62,376 nt of DNA from positions 1-62,376 of the forward strand of contig JAQTPL010000007.1 in the NCBI GenBank assembly GCA_028712895.1. The letters are read 5' to 3'. Numbering within the stretch: the first letter of the stretch is position 1; each line of letters begins with the position of its first letter. The stretch comes from a bacterium (GTDB taxonomy: Bacteria; CAYTYR01; UBA6262). The notes under the pieces are model-generated. The model made no database searches. It saw only the letters and a program-made list of their open reading frames with translations, and was not told the DNA's origin. Shown one piece after another: positions 53,382 through 62,376 of this stretch. Position numbers and translations under genes: made by a program.

Positions 53382-54551
53382 AAAAACAGGACCAAACTGC
53401 TGCTCATGGTAGCTGCATTTTTGTTGATCTACTATTTACCGGTAGAAAACAGCCGATTTGCCAATGCTGTGTTTGAAGCTTTAGCCTTGGTTAAATGGTA
53501 TGCGCGCGAACATGTACTGCTTTGCCTGATACCGGCCTTTTTTATAGCTGGAGCGATATCGGTTTTTGTCAGCCAGGCGTCGGTTATGAAGTATCTCGGA
53601 GCCAAAGCTAATAAATGTCTTTCTTATGGGGTAGCTTCTGTTTCAGGGACCATTTTGGCGGTATGTTCCTGTACAGTATTACCACTTTTTGGGGGTATAT
53701 ATAAAAGGGGAGCCGGATTGGGGCCGGCCTGTGCCTTCCTCTATTCCGGGCCAGCTATAAATGTTTTGGCAATAATCCTGACTGCGCGTATCCTTGGCTG
53801 GCAGTTGGGGTTAGCTAGGGCTATCGGCGCAATAGCATTCAGCATTATTATTGGAGTATTGATGCATTTAATATTTATAAAAGAGGAAAAAGCACGCCAG
53901 GAAAATGGTGATTTTAATATGAGCGAGGTGAAAGAGACTCGTTCTTTAGGGCAGACCATTCTTTATTTTGCTGCAATGGTGGTTTTTCTTGTTTTTGCCA
54001 ACTGGGGAAAACCTTTAGCTGGGGATCAAAGTATCTGGGCCTTAATCTATAATTATAAGTGGTGGATAGCTGGAACTTCCCTGGTTGTCTTGGCAGTTAT
54101 TCTGGTTAAGTGGTTTAAAAAAGACGAATTAAAAGATTGGACCTCCGCTTCTTGGGGTTTTGCCTTGCAGATCCTTCCTTTATTATTAGGAGGTGTACTG
54201 GTTTCTGGTTTCCTTTTGGGTCGGGTCGGCCATGAAGGTATAATACCTTCACGTATTGTAGAGACGCTGGTAGGAGGAAACTCTCTCGGGGCTAATTTCT
54301 TTGCCTCGATCGTGGCAGCATTCATGTATTTTGCCACGCTTACTGAAGTTCCTATCTTACAAGGCCTTATTGGCTCAGGCATGGGACAGGGGCCTGCGTT
54401 AGCGTTGCTTTTAGCTGGCCCAGCCTTGAGCCTGCCGAGTATGCTGGTATTAAAAAGCTTAATGGGGGCCAAAAAGACAGTTATCTATGTAACTTTAGTG
54501 GTAATTATGGCTACGTTTAGCGGCATGGTTTTCGGCTGGCTGGTTAAATAA
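53379..54551 (+). CDS. arsP: ArsP-type permease (PF03773 family)
   Basis: A 390-residue permease with about eight helices. CSCTVLPLFGGIYKRGAGLGPACAFLYSGPAINV is the family signature. In an arsenic operon with ArsM, ArsP-like efflux of methylarsenite is the most likely role; other members of the family export other metals. Start is GTG 53379, with AGGAGG nine bases upstream inside the leader hairpin. Confidence 0.8.
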   Translation: MKNRTKLLLMVAAFLLIYYLPVENSRFANAVFEALALVKWYAREHVLLCLIPAFFIAGAISVFVSQASVMKYLGAKANKCLSYGVASVSGTILAVCSCTVLPLFGGIYKRGAGLGPACAFLYSGPAINVLAIILTARILGWQLGLARAIGAIAFSIIIGVLMHLIFIKEEKARQENGDFNMSEVKETRSLGQTILYFAAMVVFLVFANWGKPLAGDQSIWALIYNYKWWIAGTSLVVLAVILVKWFKKDELKDWTSASWGFALQILPLLLGGVLVSGFLLGRVGHEGIIPSRIVETLVGGNSLGANFFASIVAAFMYFATLTEVPILQGLIGSGMGQGPALALLLAGPALSLPSMLVLKSLMGAKKTVIYVTLVVIMATFSGMVFGWLVK

Positions 54552-54560
54552 AAGGACGAT

Positions 54561-55031
54561 ATGACAATTTTCTTGATCATTGCAACAATAACTATAATTG
54601 CCTCTTTCTTTGCCGACCGTCAAAAGACCTTGGTCGGTATTAAAAAAGGGCTAAAGATGTTTATAAACCTGTTGCCAGCCCTGCTCAATATACTGGTCCT
54701 GGTGAGTATTGTTCTTTATCTTTTGCCAAAAGAAACCCTGGTCAAGTGGCTTGGCCATGATGTTGGGGGGATAGGTATAAGTGTCGCCGCTATTCTCGGA
54801 TCAATTTCCCTAATACCTGGATTCATTGCTTTTCCTTTAGGAGGGATCTTGCTTAAAAGTGGGGTAAGTTACCAGGTCATCGCGGTTTTTATCACTACTT
54901 TAATGATGGTGGGAGTATTAACTTTACCCCTAGAAGCAAAATACTTCGGTATGCGGGTGGCTCTGCTGAGAAATGCCCTCAGCTTTATTGGGGCAGTGCT
55001 CATTGGTATAGTTATGGGGATCTTGATATGA
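54561..55031 (+). CDS. Half-size permease, first half
   Basis: A 156-residue membrane protein with about five helices and PGFIAFPLGGILLKSG, similar to half of the PF03773 permease. It overlaps the next gene by 4 bases, which looks like the other half. The two probably form a heterodimer. Confidence 0.75.
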   Translation: MTIFLIIATITIIASFFADRQKTLVGIKKGLKMFINLLPALLNILVLVSIVLYLLPKETLVKWLGHDVGGIGISVAAILGSISLIPGFIAFPLGGILLKSGVSYQVIAVFITTLMMVGVLTLPLEAKYFGMRVALLRNALSFIGAVLIGIVMGILI

Positions 55032-55534
55032 AAAAATACATATTTTTTATATGTTTTATTGTTTTGATTATATTTTCGTATTTTTATCAGCTGTCCGCTG
55101 GCCAGGAAATAGGCCATAATTTCACGGTGTTCTTCACTGAAATGATCACCTTCTTGCCAGTAATGTTTATCCTGATCGGGCTTTTTGATGTCTGGTTCCC
55201 GAAAGAAAAAGTGGAGAAGCATATCGGCAAAGACACAGGCCTGAAAGGTACCTTATGGGTCATTCTGCTGGCTATGCTGCAGGCCGGACCGCTGTACGGA
55301 GCTTTCCCGGTGGCTTATCTGCTGTGGAAAAAAGGCAGCAGTATTAAAAATATCTTTATTTACCTGGGGGCTTTTTCTACTATCAAGATACCGCTGCTGG
55401 CTTTTGAGATCGGGTTCCTGGGGCTTAAATTCTCTTTGTTCCGGTCATTAATAACTTTGCCGGTCTTTATCTTGATAGCCTCACTGATGGAAACGCATCT
55501 TAAGAATAAGCAATTTGAAGTAAAACAACCATAA
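55028..55534 (+). CDS. Half-size permease, second half
   Basis: A 168-residue membrane protein. QAGPLYGAFPVAYLLWKKGSS resembles the other half of a PF03773-type permease. It starts within the stop of the previous gene (ATGA). Together they match the length of one full permease. Confidence 0.75.
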   Translation: MKKYIFFICFIVLIIFSYFYQLSAGQEIGHNFTVFFTEMITFLPVMFILIGLFDVWFPKEKVEKHIGKDTGLKGTLWVILLAMLQAGPLYGAFPVAYLLWKKGSSIKNIFIYLGAFSTIKIPLLAFEIGFLGLKFSLFRSLITLPVFILIASLMETHLKNKQFEVKQP

Positions 55535-55550
55535 AGGAGATGAGCATAAA

Positions 55551-55796
55551 ATGAAACTGGAAGTACTGGGCACAGGATGTCCGAAGTGCAAAAAATTAAC
55601 CGAGCTTACGCAAGAAGCGGCAACAGAGTTAGGATTGTCATTTGAGATTGTGAAGGTGGACCAGATCAATGATATTATGAATTATGGCGTAATGATCACC
55701 CCGGCTTTGGCTATTGATGGCAGGGTGGTGGTGGCAGGCAAGATCCCATCTAAAGAAGAGATAAAAAAGTGGCTTTTAGAAAATAAGGCAAAATAG
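55551..55796 (+). CDS. Small thioredoxin-like protein (redox-active disulfide)
   Basis: An 81-residue protein with GTGCPKCKKLTE (CxxC) after the first strand and ITPALAIDGRVVVAG (cis-Pro). Such glutaredoxin/thioredoxin-like proteins occur beside metal permeases. It may supply or accept thiols in arsenic handling. Confidence 0.88.
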   Translation: MKLEVLGTGCPKCKKLTELTQEAATELGLSFEIVKVDQINDIMNYGVMITPALAIDGRVVVAGKIPSKEEIKKWLLENKAK

Positions 55797-55805
55797 GAGC
55801 TGAAA

Positions 55806-56588
55806 ATGAAGGATCAAAAAGATATTAAAAAGATAGTGCGGGACAGCTATGGTAGAATTGCAATAACTAATGGTTCATGCGGCTGTAGTTCTTCAGGGTC
55901 ATGCTGCGGTAGTACGCTTTCCGCGGCTGAGGCCAGCCAGAAGCTAGGTTATTGTGCCGAAGACCTGGCAAGTATTCCTCAAGACGCTAATCTTGGTCTC
56001 GGTTGTGGCAATCCGACAGCATTTGCTTCTTTGCAGGAAGGAGAGATTGTTCTTGACCTTGGCTCTGGCGCGGGAATAGATTGTTTTATGGCAGCGCGCA
56101 AAGTAGGAGAAAAAGGCCAAGTCATAGGTATCGATATGACTCTGGAAATGATCAAAAAAGCGCGGAAGAATGCTGAAAAAGGGAATTATCGCAATGTAGA
56201 ATTCAGATTAGGCGAGATCGAACAGTTGCCGGTCGAGGATAATTCAGTTGATGTGGTCATATCTAATTGTGTCATTAACCTTTCTCCGGATAAAAAGAAA
56301 GTATTCCAGGAAGTTTTTCGGGTATTGAAACCAGGCGGCCGGATCATGGTGTCGGACATGGTATTGCTTAAAGAACTGTCCGCTGACCTTAGAAGCTCCT
56401 TTGAAGCATATGTCGCCTGTATTGCCGGTGCAATATTTCAAGAGGAATATTTAAACTTGATCAAGGCCGCCGGGTTCACTGAAGTTAAAACAGTTGATGA
56501 ACCTGCTTCGGCAGTAGAAAATGTAGTTGGCGCAGCCAGTGATTTGACTGATATAATTACCAGTATTCGCGTGTCGGCTAAAAAATGA
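55806..56588 (+). CDS. arsM: Arsenite S-adenosylmethionine methyltransferase ArsM
   Basis: A 260-residue methyltransferase. An N-terminal Cys-rich segment ([10 protein letters not shown]) is followed by SAM motif [12 protein letters not shown], and VISNCVINL and VACIAGA supply the Cys residues that bind As(III). It methylates arsenite to methylarsenicals, which ArsP-type permeases export. Confidence 0.93.
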   Translation: MKDQKDIKKIVRDSYGRIAITNGSCGCSSSGSCCGSTLSAAEASQKLGYCAEDLASIPQDANLGLGCGNPTAFASLQEGEIVLDLGSGAGIDCFMAARKVGEKGQVIGIDMTLEMIKKARKNAEKGNYRNVEFRLGEIEQLPVEDNSVDVVISNCVINLSPDKKKVFQEVFRVLKPGGRIMVSDMVLLKELSADLRSSFEAYVACIAGAIFQEEYLNLIKAAGFTEVKTVDEPASAVENVVGAASDLTDIITSIRVSAKK

Positions 56589-56606
56589 TGATAGGGAGAA
56601 TAGCTT

Positions 56607-57017
56607 ATGTCAGAATGTTGTAATGGAGGGAATAAAAGCCTGCTATATGCATGTTCAGGTTGTTCAGATGTTGGTGCGTGTTCCGATAAAACAGTCCGCA
56701 AACTCAGTAAAGACGGTTTTGGTAAAATGACCTGCTTGGCCGGAGTTGGTGCAAGAATTTCCGGTTTTGTTGAATCAGCCAAAGGAGCAGACGAAAATAT
56801 TACTATTGATGGTTGTCTTGTTGCCTGCGCCAGGAAAACGCTTGAATGTATAGGAGTGAAACCGAAATCCTTTATTTTAACAGAGATGGGACTGATCAAG
56901 GGAAAAACAGCGGCAACAGAAGAAGTGGTCAAAAATATGAGCAATAAGATTATGGCTGAAAATAAGAACACTAGCTCCGGCAATTGCGCTCCCGGATCAG
57001 ACTGTTGTTGTGGATAA
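56607..57017 (+). CDS. Cys-rich putative zinc-binding protein (DGC domain)
   Basis: A 136-residue protein. CSGCSDVGACSDKTVRKL and IDGCLVACARKTLE match the DGC family (DGC after the cysteines). The C-terminus adds NCAPGSDCCCG, an extra Cys cluster. Possibly an arsenic or zinc chaperone; inference from context. Confidence 0.85.
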   Translation: MSECCNGGNKSLLYACSGCSDVGACSDKTVRKLSKDGFGKMTCLAGVGARISGFVESAKGADENITIDGCLVACARKTLECIGVKPKSFILTEMGLIKGKTAATEEVVKNMSNKIMAENKNTSSGNCAPGSDCCCG

Positions 57018-57042
57018 ATTCAAGGGAAAAGGAGAAACTGCT

Positions 57043-57489
57043 ATGAAATTATTGAAATTACCAATAGTAATTATTGCCGTATTGATTATTGTGAGCATCT
57101 TTAGTATTAAAATAATGAAGCAGGCAGGAGCGGTTGATGCAAATAAAAATCCTGTGTCAACAAAAGAGGAAGTTAAAAAAGAACCGCTTACACAGCAAAA
57201 AAATACTATTAAAGTGACCTTTATTGAATTAGGATCAGTTAAATGTGTCCCTTGCAAGATGATGCAGCCGATCATGGATGACATTAAGAAAGAATACCAG
57301 GGACAGGTGGAAGTGGTATTCTATGATGTGTGGACTGCGGCAGGAAGGCCATATGGTGAAAAATACCAAATACGGGCTATCCCCACGCAGGTTTTCCTGG
57401 ACAAGGATGGTAAGGAATATTCCCGGCATGTCGGCTTTTTCCCTAAAGAGGAATTGGTGAAAATACTGAAACAGCAAGGAGTGAAATAA
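57043..57489 (+). CDS. Membrane-anchored thioredoxin-like protein
   Basis: A 148-residue protein. I choose ATG 57043, eight bases after AAAGGAG; an earlier GTG in frame is less likely. Residues about 3-22 form a membrane anchor, then a thioredoxin domain with SVKCVPCKMMQPI (CVPC) faces outwards. It overlaps the CcdA-like gene by one base and likely takes electrons from it. Confidence 0.9.
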   Translation: MKLLKLPIVIIAVLIIVSIFSIKIMKQAGAVDANKNPVSTKEEVKKEPLTQQKNTIKVTFIELGSVKCVPCKMMQPIMDDIKKEYQGQVEVVFYDVWTAAGRPYGEKYQIRAIPTQVFLDKDGKEYSRHVGFFPKEELVKILKQQGVK

Positions 57490-58199
57490 TGCTAGTTAGC
57501 CTTTTTTCCTGGCTCAGTAGTGCTCTTTATGCTAATCCGTTCATCGCCATAACTGCTTCTTTTATTTGGGGGGTACTAAGCATTATTTTGAGCCCATGTC
57601 ATCTGGCCAGTATTCCCTTAATCATTGGCTTTATTGATGAACAGGGATGCATTTCGACGAAAAGGGCTTTCCTGCTCTCTACTTTGTTTTCATTTGGTAT
57701 CCTTATTACGATTGCCCTTATTGGCATCATTACCGGAATGCTTGGCAGGATTATGGGTGATATTGGGGCTTGGGGTAATTATTTTGTAGCGATAATATTC
57801 TTGGTGGTCGGCTTGCACCTGCTGGGCGTTATCCCCTTGCCTTTTTTAGGGAAATCTGGCCAGCCGGCCTTCCAAAAAAAAGGATTATGGGCCGCATTCA
57901 TACTTGGATTGATCTTTGGTATCGCTCTTGGCCCGTGTACCTTCGCTTATATGGCTCCAATGCTGGGAGTAGCATTTACCGTAGGAGCTAGTAACCTGCT
58001 ATTAGCAACGATCCTGGTCCTGGCTTACGCGCTCGGGCATATCTCGGTGATCGTACTGGCTGGCACCTTCACTGAGGTAGTACAGGGATATCTTAATTGG
58101 ACTGAAAGATCAAAGGGTGCCGTCATAGTTAAGAAAGTCTGCGGTATTTTGGTCCTATTAGGGGGCGTTTACCTGATATATACGGCTAAGCAGGGATAA
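57489..58199 (+). CDS. CcdA-like thiol electron carrier
   Basis: A 236-residue, six-helix membrane protein. LSPCHLASIPLIIGF and LGPCTFAYMAPMLG contain the paired redox Cys of CcdA/DsbD. It would pass cytoplasmic thiol electrons to the preceding thioredoxin. Its presence inside an arsenic operon is unusual. Confidence 0.88.
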   Translation: MLVSLFSWLSSALYANPFIAITASFIWGVLSIILSPCHLASIPLIIGFIDEQGCISTKRAFLLSTLFSFGILITIALIGIITGMLGRIMGDIGAWGNYFVAIIFLVVGLHLLGVIPLPFLGKSGQPAFQKKGLWAAFILGLIFGIALGPCTFAYMAPMLGVAFTVGASNLLLATILVLAYALGHISVIVLAGTFTEVVQGYLNWTERSKGAVIVKKVCGILVLLGGVYLIYTAKQG

Positions 58200-58234
58200 A
58201 GTGAACTGTAAGAAATTATTAAAGGAGGCATAAC

Positions 58235-58537
58235 ATGGCTAATGAGACACCCTGGTATTTGAAACAATCACCACTGGGAGCAGCGTATCAGCATTTTTCG
58301 AATGCGGCAAAAGAGGGGACAGTTTTAGACGCGAAAACTAAAGAACTGATCAGGTTGGCAGTCGCTTCAGTATTCAGGTGCCCGCATTGCACGGAACACC
58401 ATGTCAAGGATGCCTTGGCGGCAGGCGCTACCAAACAAGAGGTGGCGGAAGCTATCCTCCTTTCATCTTTACAGGCTGCCGGGACCCAGCTTAATTGGAA
58501 TAAAGAATTGTTTGAGAAATACTTAGTAGAAAAATAA
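58235..58537 (+). CDS. Carboxymuconolactone decarboxylase-family (AhpD-like) protein
   Basis: A 100-residue protein. FRCPHCTEHHVKDALAAGATKQEVAEAI has the CxxC-x2-H motif of AhpD-type redox proteins. It may reduce peroxide or disulfides or act as a thiol oxidoreductase in arsenic operons. Confidence 0.87.
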   Translation: MANETPWYLKQSPLGAAYQHFSNAAKEGTVLDAKTKELIRLAVASVFRCPHCTEHHVKDALAAGATKQEVAEAILLSSLQAAGTQLNWNKELFEKYLVEK

Positions 58538-58575
58538 GCTTGATTAAATATTTTGGAATATCCAGGAGGAAAAAA

Positions 58576-59013
58576 ATGGCTAAGATACCGATATTATTTG
58601 TTTGCGTCCATAATTCGGCCAGGAGCCAGATGGCCGAAGCTTTTATGAATAAACTGGCCAATGATAAATTTATCGCTGAAAGCGCGGGCTTGGAACCAGG
58701 AGTATTAAATCCTCTGGTTATTGAAGTGATGAAAGAGATCGGGATTGATATCTCCCAAAACCAGACTAAAAGTGTGATGGATTTTTTTAAACAAGGGAAA
58801 TTGTATCGTTATGTCATTACCGTGTGTGATGAAGGGGCTGCTCAAAAATGCCCTCTTTTCCCTGGAGTAAACAAGACTATTCATTGGAGTTTTGCCGATC
58901 CAGCCGGTTTTACCGGATCCTGGGAGGAAAAACTGCAAAAAACCAGGGAAGTACGCGACCAGATCAAGGCTAAAATAGAAACTTTTATTAAGGAGATATC
59001 TGCTCATGACTGA
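58576..59013 (+). CDS. arsC: Arsenate reductase (thioredoxin-coupled ArsC)
   Basis: A 145-residue low-molecular-weight phosphatase-type ArsC. FVCVHNSARSQMAEAF is the CX5R P-loop; VITVCDEGAAQKCPLFPG provides the second and third Cys of the redox cascade. Start ATG 58576 follows CAGGAGG. It reduces As(V) to As(III). It overlaps the ACR3 gene by 8 bases. Confidence 0.94.
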   Translation: MAKIPILFVCVHNSARSQMAEAFMNKLANDKFIAESAGLEPGVLNPLVIEVMKEIGIDISQNQTKSVMDFFKQGKLYRYVITVCDEGAAQKCPLFPGVNKTIHWSFADPAGFTGSWEEKLQKTREVRDQIKAKIETFIKEISAHD

Positions 59014-60067
59014 TACTAGCGGTGTAGCAAAGCTCCCGTATTTTGAGAGATATCTTTCACTCTGGGTTATATTTTGTATCATCGTTGGCGTAATCATCGG
59101 GAAAATATTTCCAGCCGGTGTGGATTTATTAAGCAGGATGGAAATAGCCCGGGTGAATATCCCGGTGGCGATACTGATCTGGCTGATGATCTATCCCATG
59201 ATGGTGCAGATCGATTTTTCCAGTATTGTCAGGGTTGGAAAAAAGCCAAAAGGATTAGCCGTGACTTTATTGGTGAACTGGCTGATCAAGCCATTTACCA
59301 TGGCTATCTTTGCCGTGATCTTTTTAAAGTATGTATTTGCTGCTTTCATTGAGCCGGCTTTGGCTAAAGAGTATATTGCTGGCGCGATCCTCTTAGGAGC
59401 TGCGCCATGTACAGCTATGGTATTTGTCTGGAGTTATTTAACCAAGGGGGACCCGGCCCATACTCTGGTGCAAGTAGCGGTCAACGACTTGGTGATCTTA
59501 GTGGCTTTTGTCCCGATTGTTAAGTTCCTGCTGGGTGTGAATCAGATAACCGTGCCGTATGATACCCTGATATATTCGACGGTTCTTTTTGTCGTTGTTC
59601 CTCTAACCGGGGGGTATCTTTCCAGGATATATTTGCTGCAGAGAAAAGGAAAAGCCTGGTTTGAAAATGCATTCTTGAAAGCTCTTAAACCGGTTACGAT
59701 CATGGGTTTATTATTGACATTAATCATTCTTTTTGCTTTCCAAGGCAACATTATACTCGGGAATCCTTTTCATATCCTTCTGATAGCTGTACCCCTAACT
59801 ATACAAACCTATTTCATTTTTTTTATAGGTTACTGGTGGGCAAGAAAATGGAATTTGACCCATTATATAGCTTCGCCGGCTGCGTTGATCGGAGCGAGTA
59901 ATTTTTTTGAATTATCAGTAGCTGTGGCAATTTCACTTTTTGGTTTAAAGAGCGGAGCTGCACTGGCGACTGTAGTAGGCGTGCTCACTGAAGTGCCGAT
60001 CATGTTAAGTTTGGTTAAATTTTCCAATAAAACCCGCCATTGGTTTGACCAGGCGGAAAAGCAGTAA
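59006..60067 (+). CDS. ACR3-family arsenite efflux permease
   Basis: A 353-residue, ten-helix transporter. ILLGAAPCTAMVFVWSYLTKGDP, with the essential Cys in the fourth helix, and PAALIGASNFFELSVAVAISLFG are ACR3 signatures. It expels As(III) produced by ArsC. Last gene of the operon, followed by a terminator. Confidence 0.94.
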   Translation: MTDTSGVAKLPYFERYLSLWVIFCIIVGVIIGKIFPAGVDLLSRMEIARVNIPVAILIWLMIYPMMVQIDFSSIVRVGKKPKGLAVTLLVNWLIKPFTMAIFAVIFLKYVFAAFIEPALAKEYIAGAILLGAAPCTAMVFVWSYLTKGDPAHTLVQVAVNDLVILVAFVPIVKFLLGVNQITVPYDTLIYSTVLFVVVPLTGGYLSRIYLLQRKGKAWFENAFLKALKPVTIMGLLLTLIILFAFQGNIILGNPFHILLIAVPLTIQTYFIFFIGYWWARKWNLTHYIASPAALIGASNFFELSVAVAISLFGLKSGAALATVVGVLTEVPIMLSLVKFSNKTRHWFDQAEKQ

Positions 60068-60114
60068 AAAGTGTTTTTTACTTGAAATTTGCCTGTTTTT
60101 GAGCTATATATAAT

Positions 60115-60140
60115 AGGACTCTCGGGGGGAGTCCTTTTTT
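60115..60140 (+). terminator. Terminator of the ars operon
   Basis: GGACTC / GAGTCC stem followed by TTTTTT. Confidence 0.88.
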
Positions 60141-60187
60141 ATCTGCCCAAAGCTAAAGATGCATTGCGTTCCCCTTAAGGTGAACTT

Positions 60188-60240
60188 TGGCGGATAATCC
60201 GCCAGCTTGCGACGGGTAGTTGACACAGAATTTATCTGTG
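60188..60240. repeat. Two small palindromes before the GH94 gene
   Basis: TGGCGGATAATCCGCCA (60188-60204) and CACAGAATTTATCTGTG (60224-60240). They share the GGCGG and CACAGAT words with spacers near 20080-20240. No gene lies in 60141-60277. Confidence 0.55.
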
Positions 60241-60277
60241 CCCGCTCCATTTTATATTAGATATAGGAGAAATATGT

Positions 60278-62376
60278 ATGGCCAGTGCCTATGTGAAAGA
60301 AAACGATGAAGTAAGATACCATCTGCATGATGATGGAACCTTTGAAATAAATAATTACAATCTGGCTCGTCCTTTTGCCAGCTTTTTCCCGGGCATTGCC
60401 GGCCTTAAAGGAATCCCCATGTGGTTATTTTACGTCAACCGGGGGCAAAGCATTGCTTCCTTTGGCCTGAAGGGGAAGAACTACTCTATCATGGAGTTCC
60501 AGCCAGCTAACCGCGCCTACGGCTTAACCCCAAACATCGGATTCCGCACTTTTATTAAAGTGAAACAGCAGGACCAGATCCTTTTTTATGAACCTTTCCA
60601 GAATAATAATGCTAATAATGCTTTTAAAACCAGTCAAAAAATGCTGGTTCGCCAGGCTGAGCTGGAATTAGAAGAAACTAATGAAACCCTGGGCTTGAAG
60701 ATCATTGTCAGGTATTTTACCCTGCCGCAGGAACCTATCGCTGCTCTGGTGCGTATCGTCGAGGTAGTAAATGTAGGCAATAATGAGCAAGAGCTGGAAA
60801 TAATTGATGGCTTGCCAAAAATAATTCCTTATTGGACGAGTAATGATGTGCTGAAATATATGAGCCATACTGCCCAGGCCTGGGCCAAAGTGACGAATTT
60901 TGAAAAGACCGGACTGCCGTTTTACCAGCTAAAAGTTGAGATCAGCGATAAACCGGAAGTGCAGGCGCTGAAAGAAGGTAATTTCTATTTCGCCTTGGAG
61001 AATATTAACGGGGAGTTGCACCAGGCACAGATGATCATTGACCCGGAATTGATCTTTGGCGAGGTCACTGACTATAATTATCCGGCAGCATTTATCAAGC
61101 AGCATGATTTTATCCTGCCGGTGAAGCAGTTCGGGGATAATAAATATCCCTCGGCGATGAGCCTGATCAAATGGACGCTCCCCGGCGGGCAAAGCCGTGC
61201 CCTGTATTCCCTGGTCGGGCATGTGGATAGCGAAGAACAACTGAATAGTCATTTTGAAAAAGCGAAGAATGTTGACTATTTTAAAAATAAACGCACAGAG
61301 AATCAGCAGATCATCCAAAACATATCCGACCCGATCCAGACCCAATCCAGCCGCCGGGAATTTAACTTATATTGCCGGCAAACCTACCTGGACAATGTTT
61401 TGCGCGGGGGCATGCCTATTAACCTGCCGGTCGGCGAAGGTACTATCCCGTTTTTTGTTTATGCCCGCAAGCACGGCGATCTGGAGCGCGACTATAATAA
61501 TTACTTGATCTCGCCGACTTATTACTCCCAGGGTGACGGTAATTTCCGCGATATTAACCAGAACAAACGCAGTGATATTTTCTTTGATCCTAAAACCGGC
61601 GATACGAATATCCTGACCTTCTATAACCTGGTCCAGCTAGATGGCTATAATCCGCTGCTGGTCAAAGGGACTTATTTTATCTTCAAAGCAGGGGCAGCGG
61701 AGAATAAAAAAGTGTTGGCCAGGATTACTGATAAGAAAGGCCAGGAGCTGTTGACCAGGTTTTTTGAAAAGCAATTCGAACCTGGCAGTTTGCTCCTGTT
61801 CATCGAACGCAACAAAATCAGCTTAAAGGTAGCAGAAGAGCAGTTGCTGCGGGAGATCTTTGGCCGGTCCCAGCGTATCAAGGAAGCAGAACACGGCGAA
61901 GGTTTTTGGACTGACCATTGGACCTATAATTTGGATTTATTGGAAACATATCTGGCTGTTTATCCTGAAAAGGAACGGGAAATACTGCTGGAGAAAAAAG
62001 AGTTTACTTTTTATGATAATGCCCATATAGTTTTACCGCGGCATGAAAAATATGTAGATGCCAATGGTTTAATACGCCAATTTGGCTCGGTCATAATCAG
62101 TCCGGAGAAAGTGGCGGTGCTTAAGGAACGGGCCGGCAATGCGCACCTGGTCAGGGACAAGAAAGGTTGGGGCAAGATTTATCAGACCACCCTGCTGGTA
62201 AAAATGACCTGCCTGCTTTTAAATAAATTAGCCACCCTGGATCCAGATGGCATTGGTATTGAAATGGAAGCTGATAAACCTAGCTGGTATGATGCCCTGA
62301 ACGGACTGCCGGGAGTATTTGGCTCTGCTGTGCCGGAAACCTTTGAATTAAAAAGAATGGTGCAGTTCTTGCGCGA
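60278..62376 (+). CDS. GH94-like (cellobiose-phosphorylase-type) protein, partial
   Basis: 699 codons are visible from ATG 60278 (GGAG eight bases upstream); the gene continues past the window. The N-terminal beta-sandwich region (YHLHDDGTFEINNYNLARPFASF; GLKGKNYSIMEF) and the later GEGFWTDHWTYNLDLLETYL at the start of the catalytic alpha/alpha barrel match large GH94-type phosphorylases of the COG3459 group. The protein probably acts on beta-glucans in the cytoplasm. The catalytic acid lies outside or near the window edge, so activity is not checked. Confidence 0.82.
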   Translation, partial: MASAYVKENDEVRYHLHDDGTFEINNYNLARPFASFFPGIAGLKGIPMWLFYVNRGQSIASFGLKGKNYSIMEFQPANRAYGLTPNIGFRTFIKVKQQDQILFYEPFQNNNANNAFKTSQKMLVRQAELELEETNETLGLKIIVRYFTLPQEPIAALVRIVEVVNVGNNEQELEIIDGLPKIIPYWTSNDVLKYMSHTAQAWAKVTNFEKTGLPFYQLKVEISDKPEVQALKEGNFYFALENINGELHQAQMIIDPELIFGEVTDYNYPAAFIKQHDFILPVKQFGDNKYPSAMSLIKWTLPGGQSRALYSLVGHVDSEEQLNSHFEKAKNVDYFKNKRTENQQIIQNISDPIQTQSSRREFNLYCRQTYLDNVLRGGMPINLPVGEGTIPFFVYARKHGDLERDYNNYLISPTYYSQGDGNFRDINQNKRSDIFFDPKTGDTNILTFYNLVQLDGYNPLLVKGTYFIFKAGAAENKKVLARITDKKGQELLTRFFEKQFEPGSLLLFIERNKISLKVAEEQLLREIFGRSQRIKEAEHGEGFWTDHWTYNLDLLETYLAVYPEKEREILLEKKEFTFYDNAHIVLPRHEKYVDANGLIRQFGSVIISPEKVAVLKERAGNAHLVRDKKGWGKIYQTTLLVKMTCLLLNKLATLDPDGIGIEMEADKPSWYDALNGLPGVFGSAVPETFELKRMVQFLR

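Overview
This window looks like the replication-origin region of a chromosome from an uncultivated, anaerobic, Gram-negative (diderm) bacterium. Diderm architecture is suggested by a YidC with a large periplasmic domain and by two outer-membrane beta-barrel proteins. Anaerobic life is suggested by a ferredoxin-linked 2-oxoacid oxidoreductase, a superoxide reductase, a ferritin-like protein and a hemerythrin. The gene content would fit a candidate phylum such as the Margulisbacteria/Saganbacteria (WOR-1) or Omnitrophota, but the sequence alone does not settle this. Genes are cut at both ends (parA at the left, a GH94-like phosphorylase at the right), so this may be one assembly contig.

Region 1 (1-25761) is informational. 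The minus-strand block runs rpmH-rnpA-yidD-yidC-khpB, then mnmE-patatin-rsmG, a metalloprotease and parA, with four parS-like sites. The plus-strand block is dnaA-dnaN-recF-dciA-gyrB-gyrA-archease-serS. DnaA boxes lie on both sides of dnaA. Then come a BON protein, three tRNA genes (two Ser, one Ala) set in palindrome-rich sequence, and dnaX-ybaB-recR.

Region 2 (25762-38149) is energy metabolism. A porCDAB operon is followed by a tRNA-Asn gene interrupted by a group I intron, a small AT-rich island, and a six-gene operon that looks like a membrane-bound group 4 hydrogenase. Its large subunit lacks all four nickel-iron cysteine ligands, so I call it an energy-converting hydrogenase-related (Ehr) complex. 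It carries a MITE-like insertion.

Region 3 (38157-46486) is metal homeostasis: a DtxR-family regulator with feoB under a palindromic operator, then NikR with a clear operator, two paralogous outer-membrane barrels, and CbiM/NikM plus a PDGLE protein.

Region 4 (46487-52861) is signalling and oxidative stress: an AraC-type response regulator, a MASE3 histidine kinase, two single-domain receivers, then a ferritin-like protein, a stand-alone desulforedoxin-like protein, a superoxide reductase and a hemerythrin.

Region 5 (52848-60140) is an arsenic operon of about twelve genes combining ArsR, permeases, ArsM, thioredoxin/CcdA, ArsC and ACR3. Its first permease has a ribosome-binding site inside a long inverted repeat that also covers a six-codon leader ORF. 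The window ends in a GH94-like gene. I saw no CRISPR array, transposase, rRNA or prophage.
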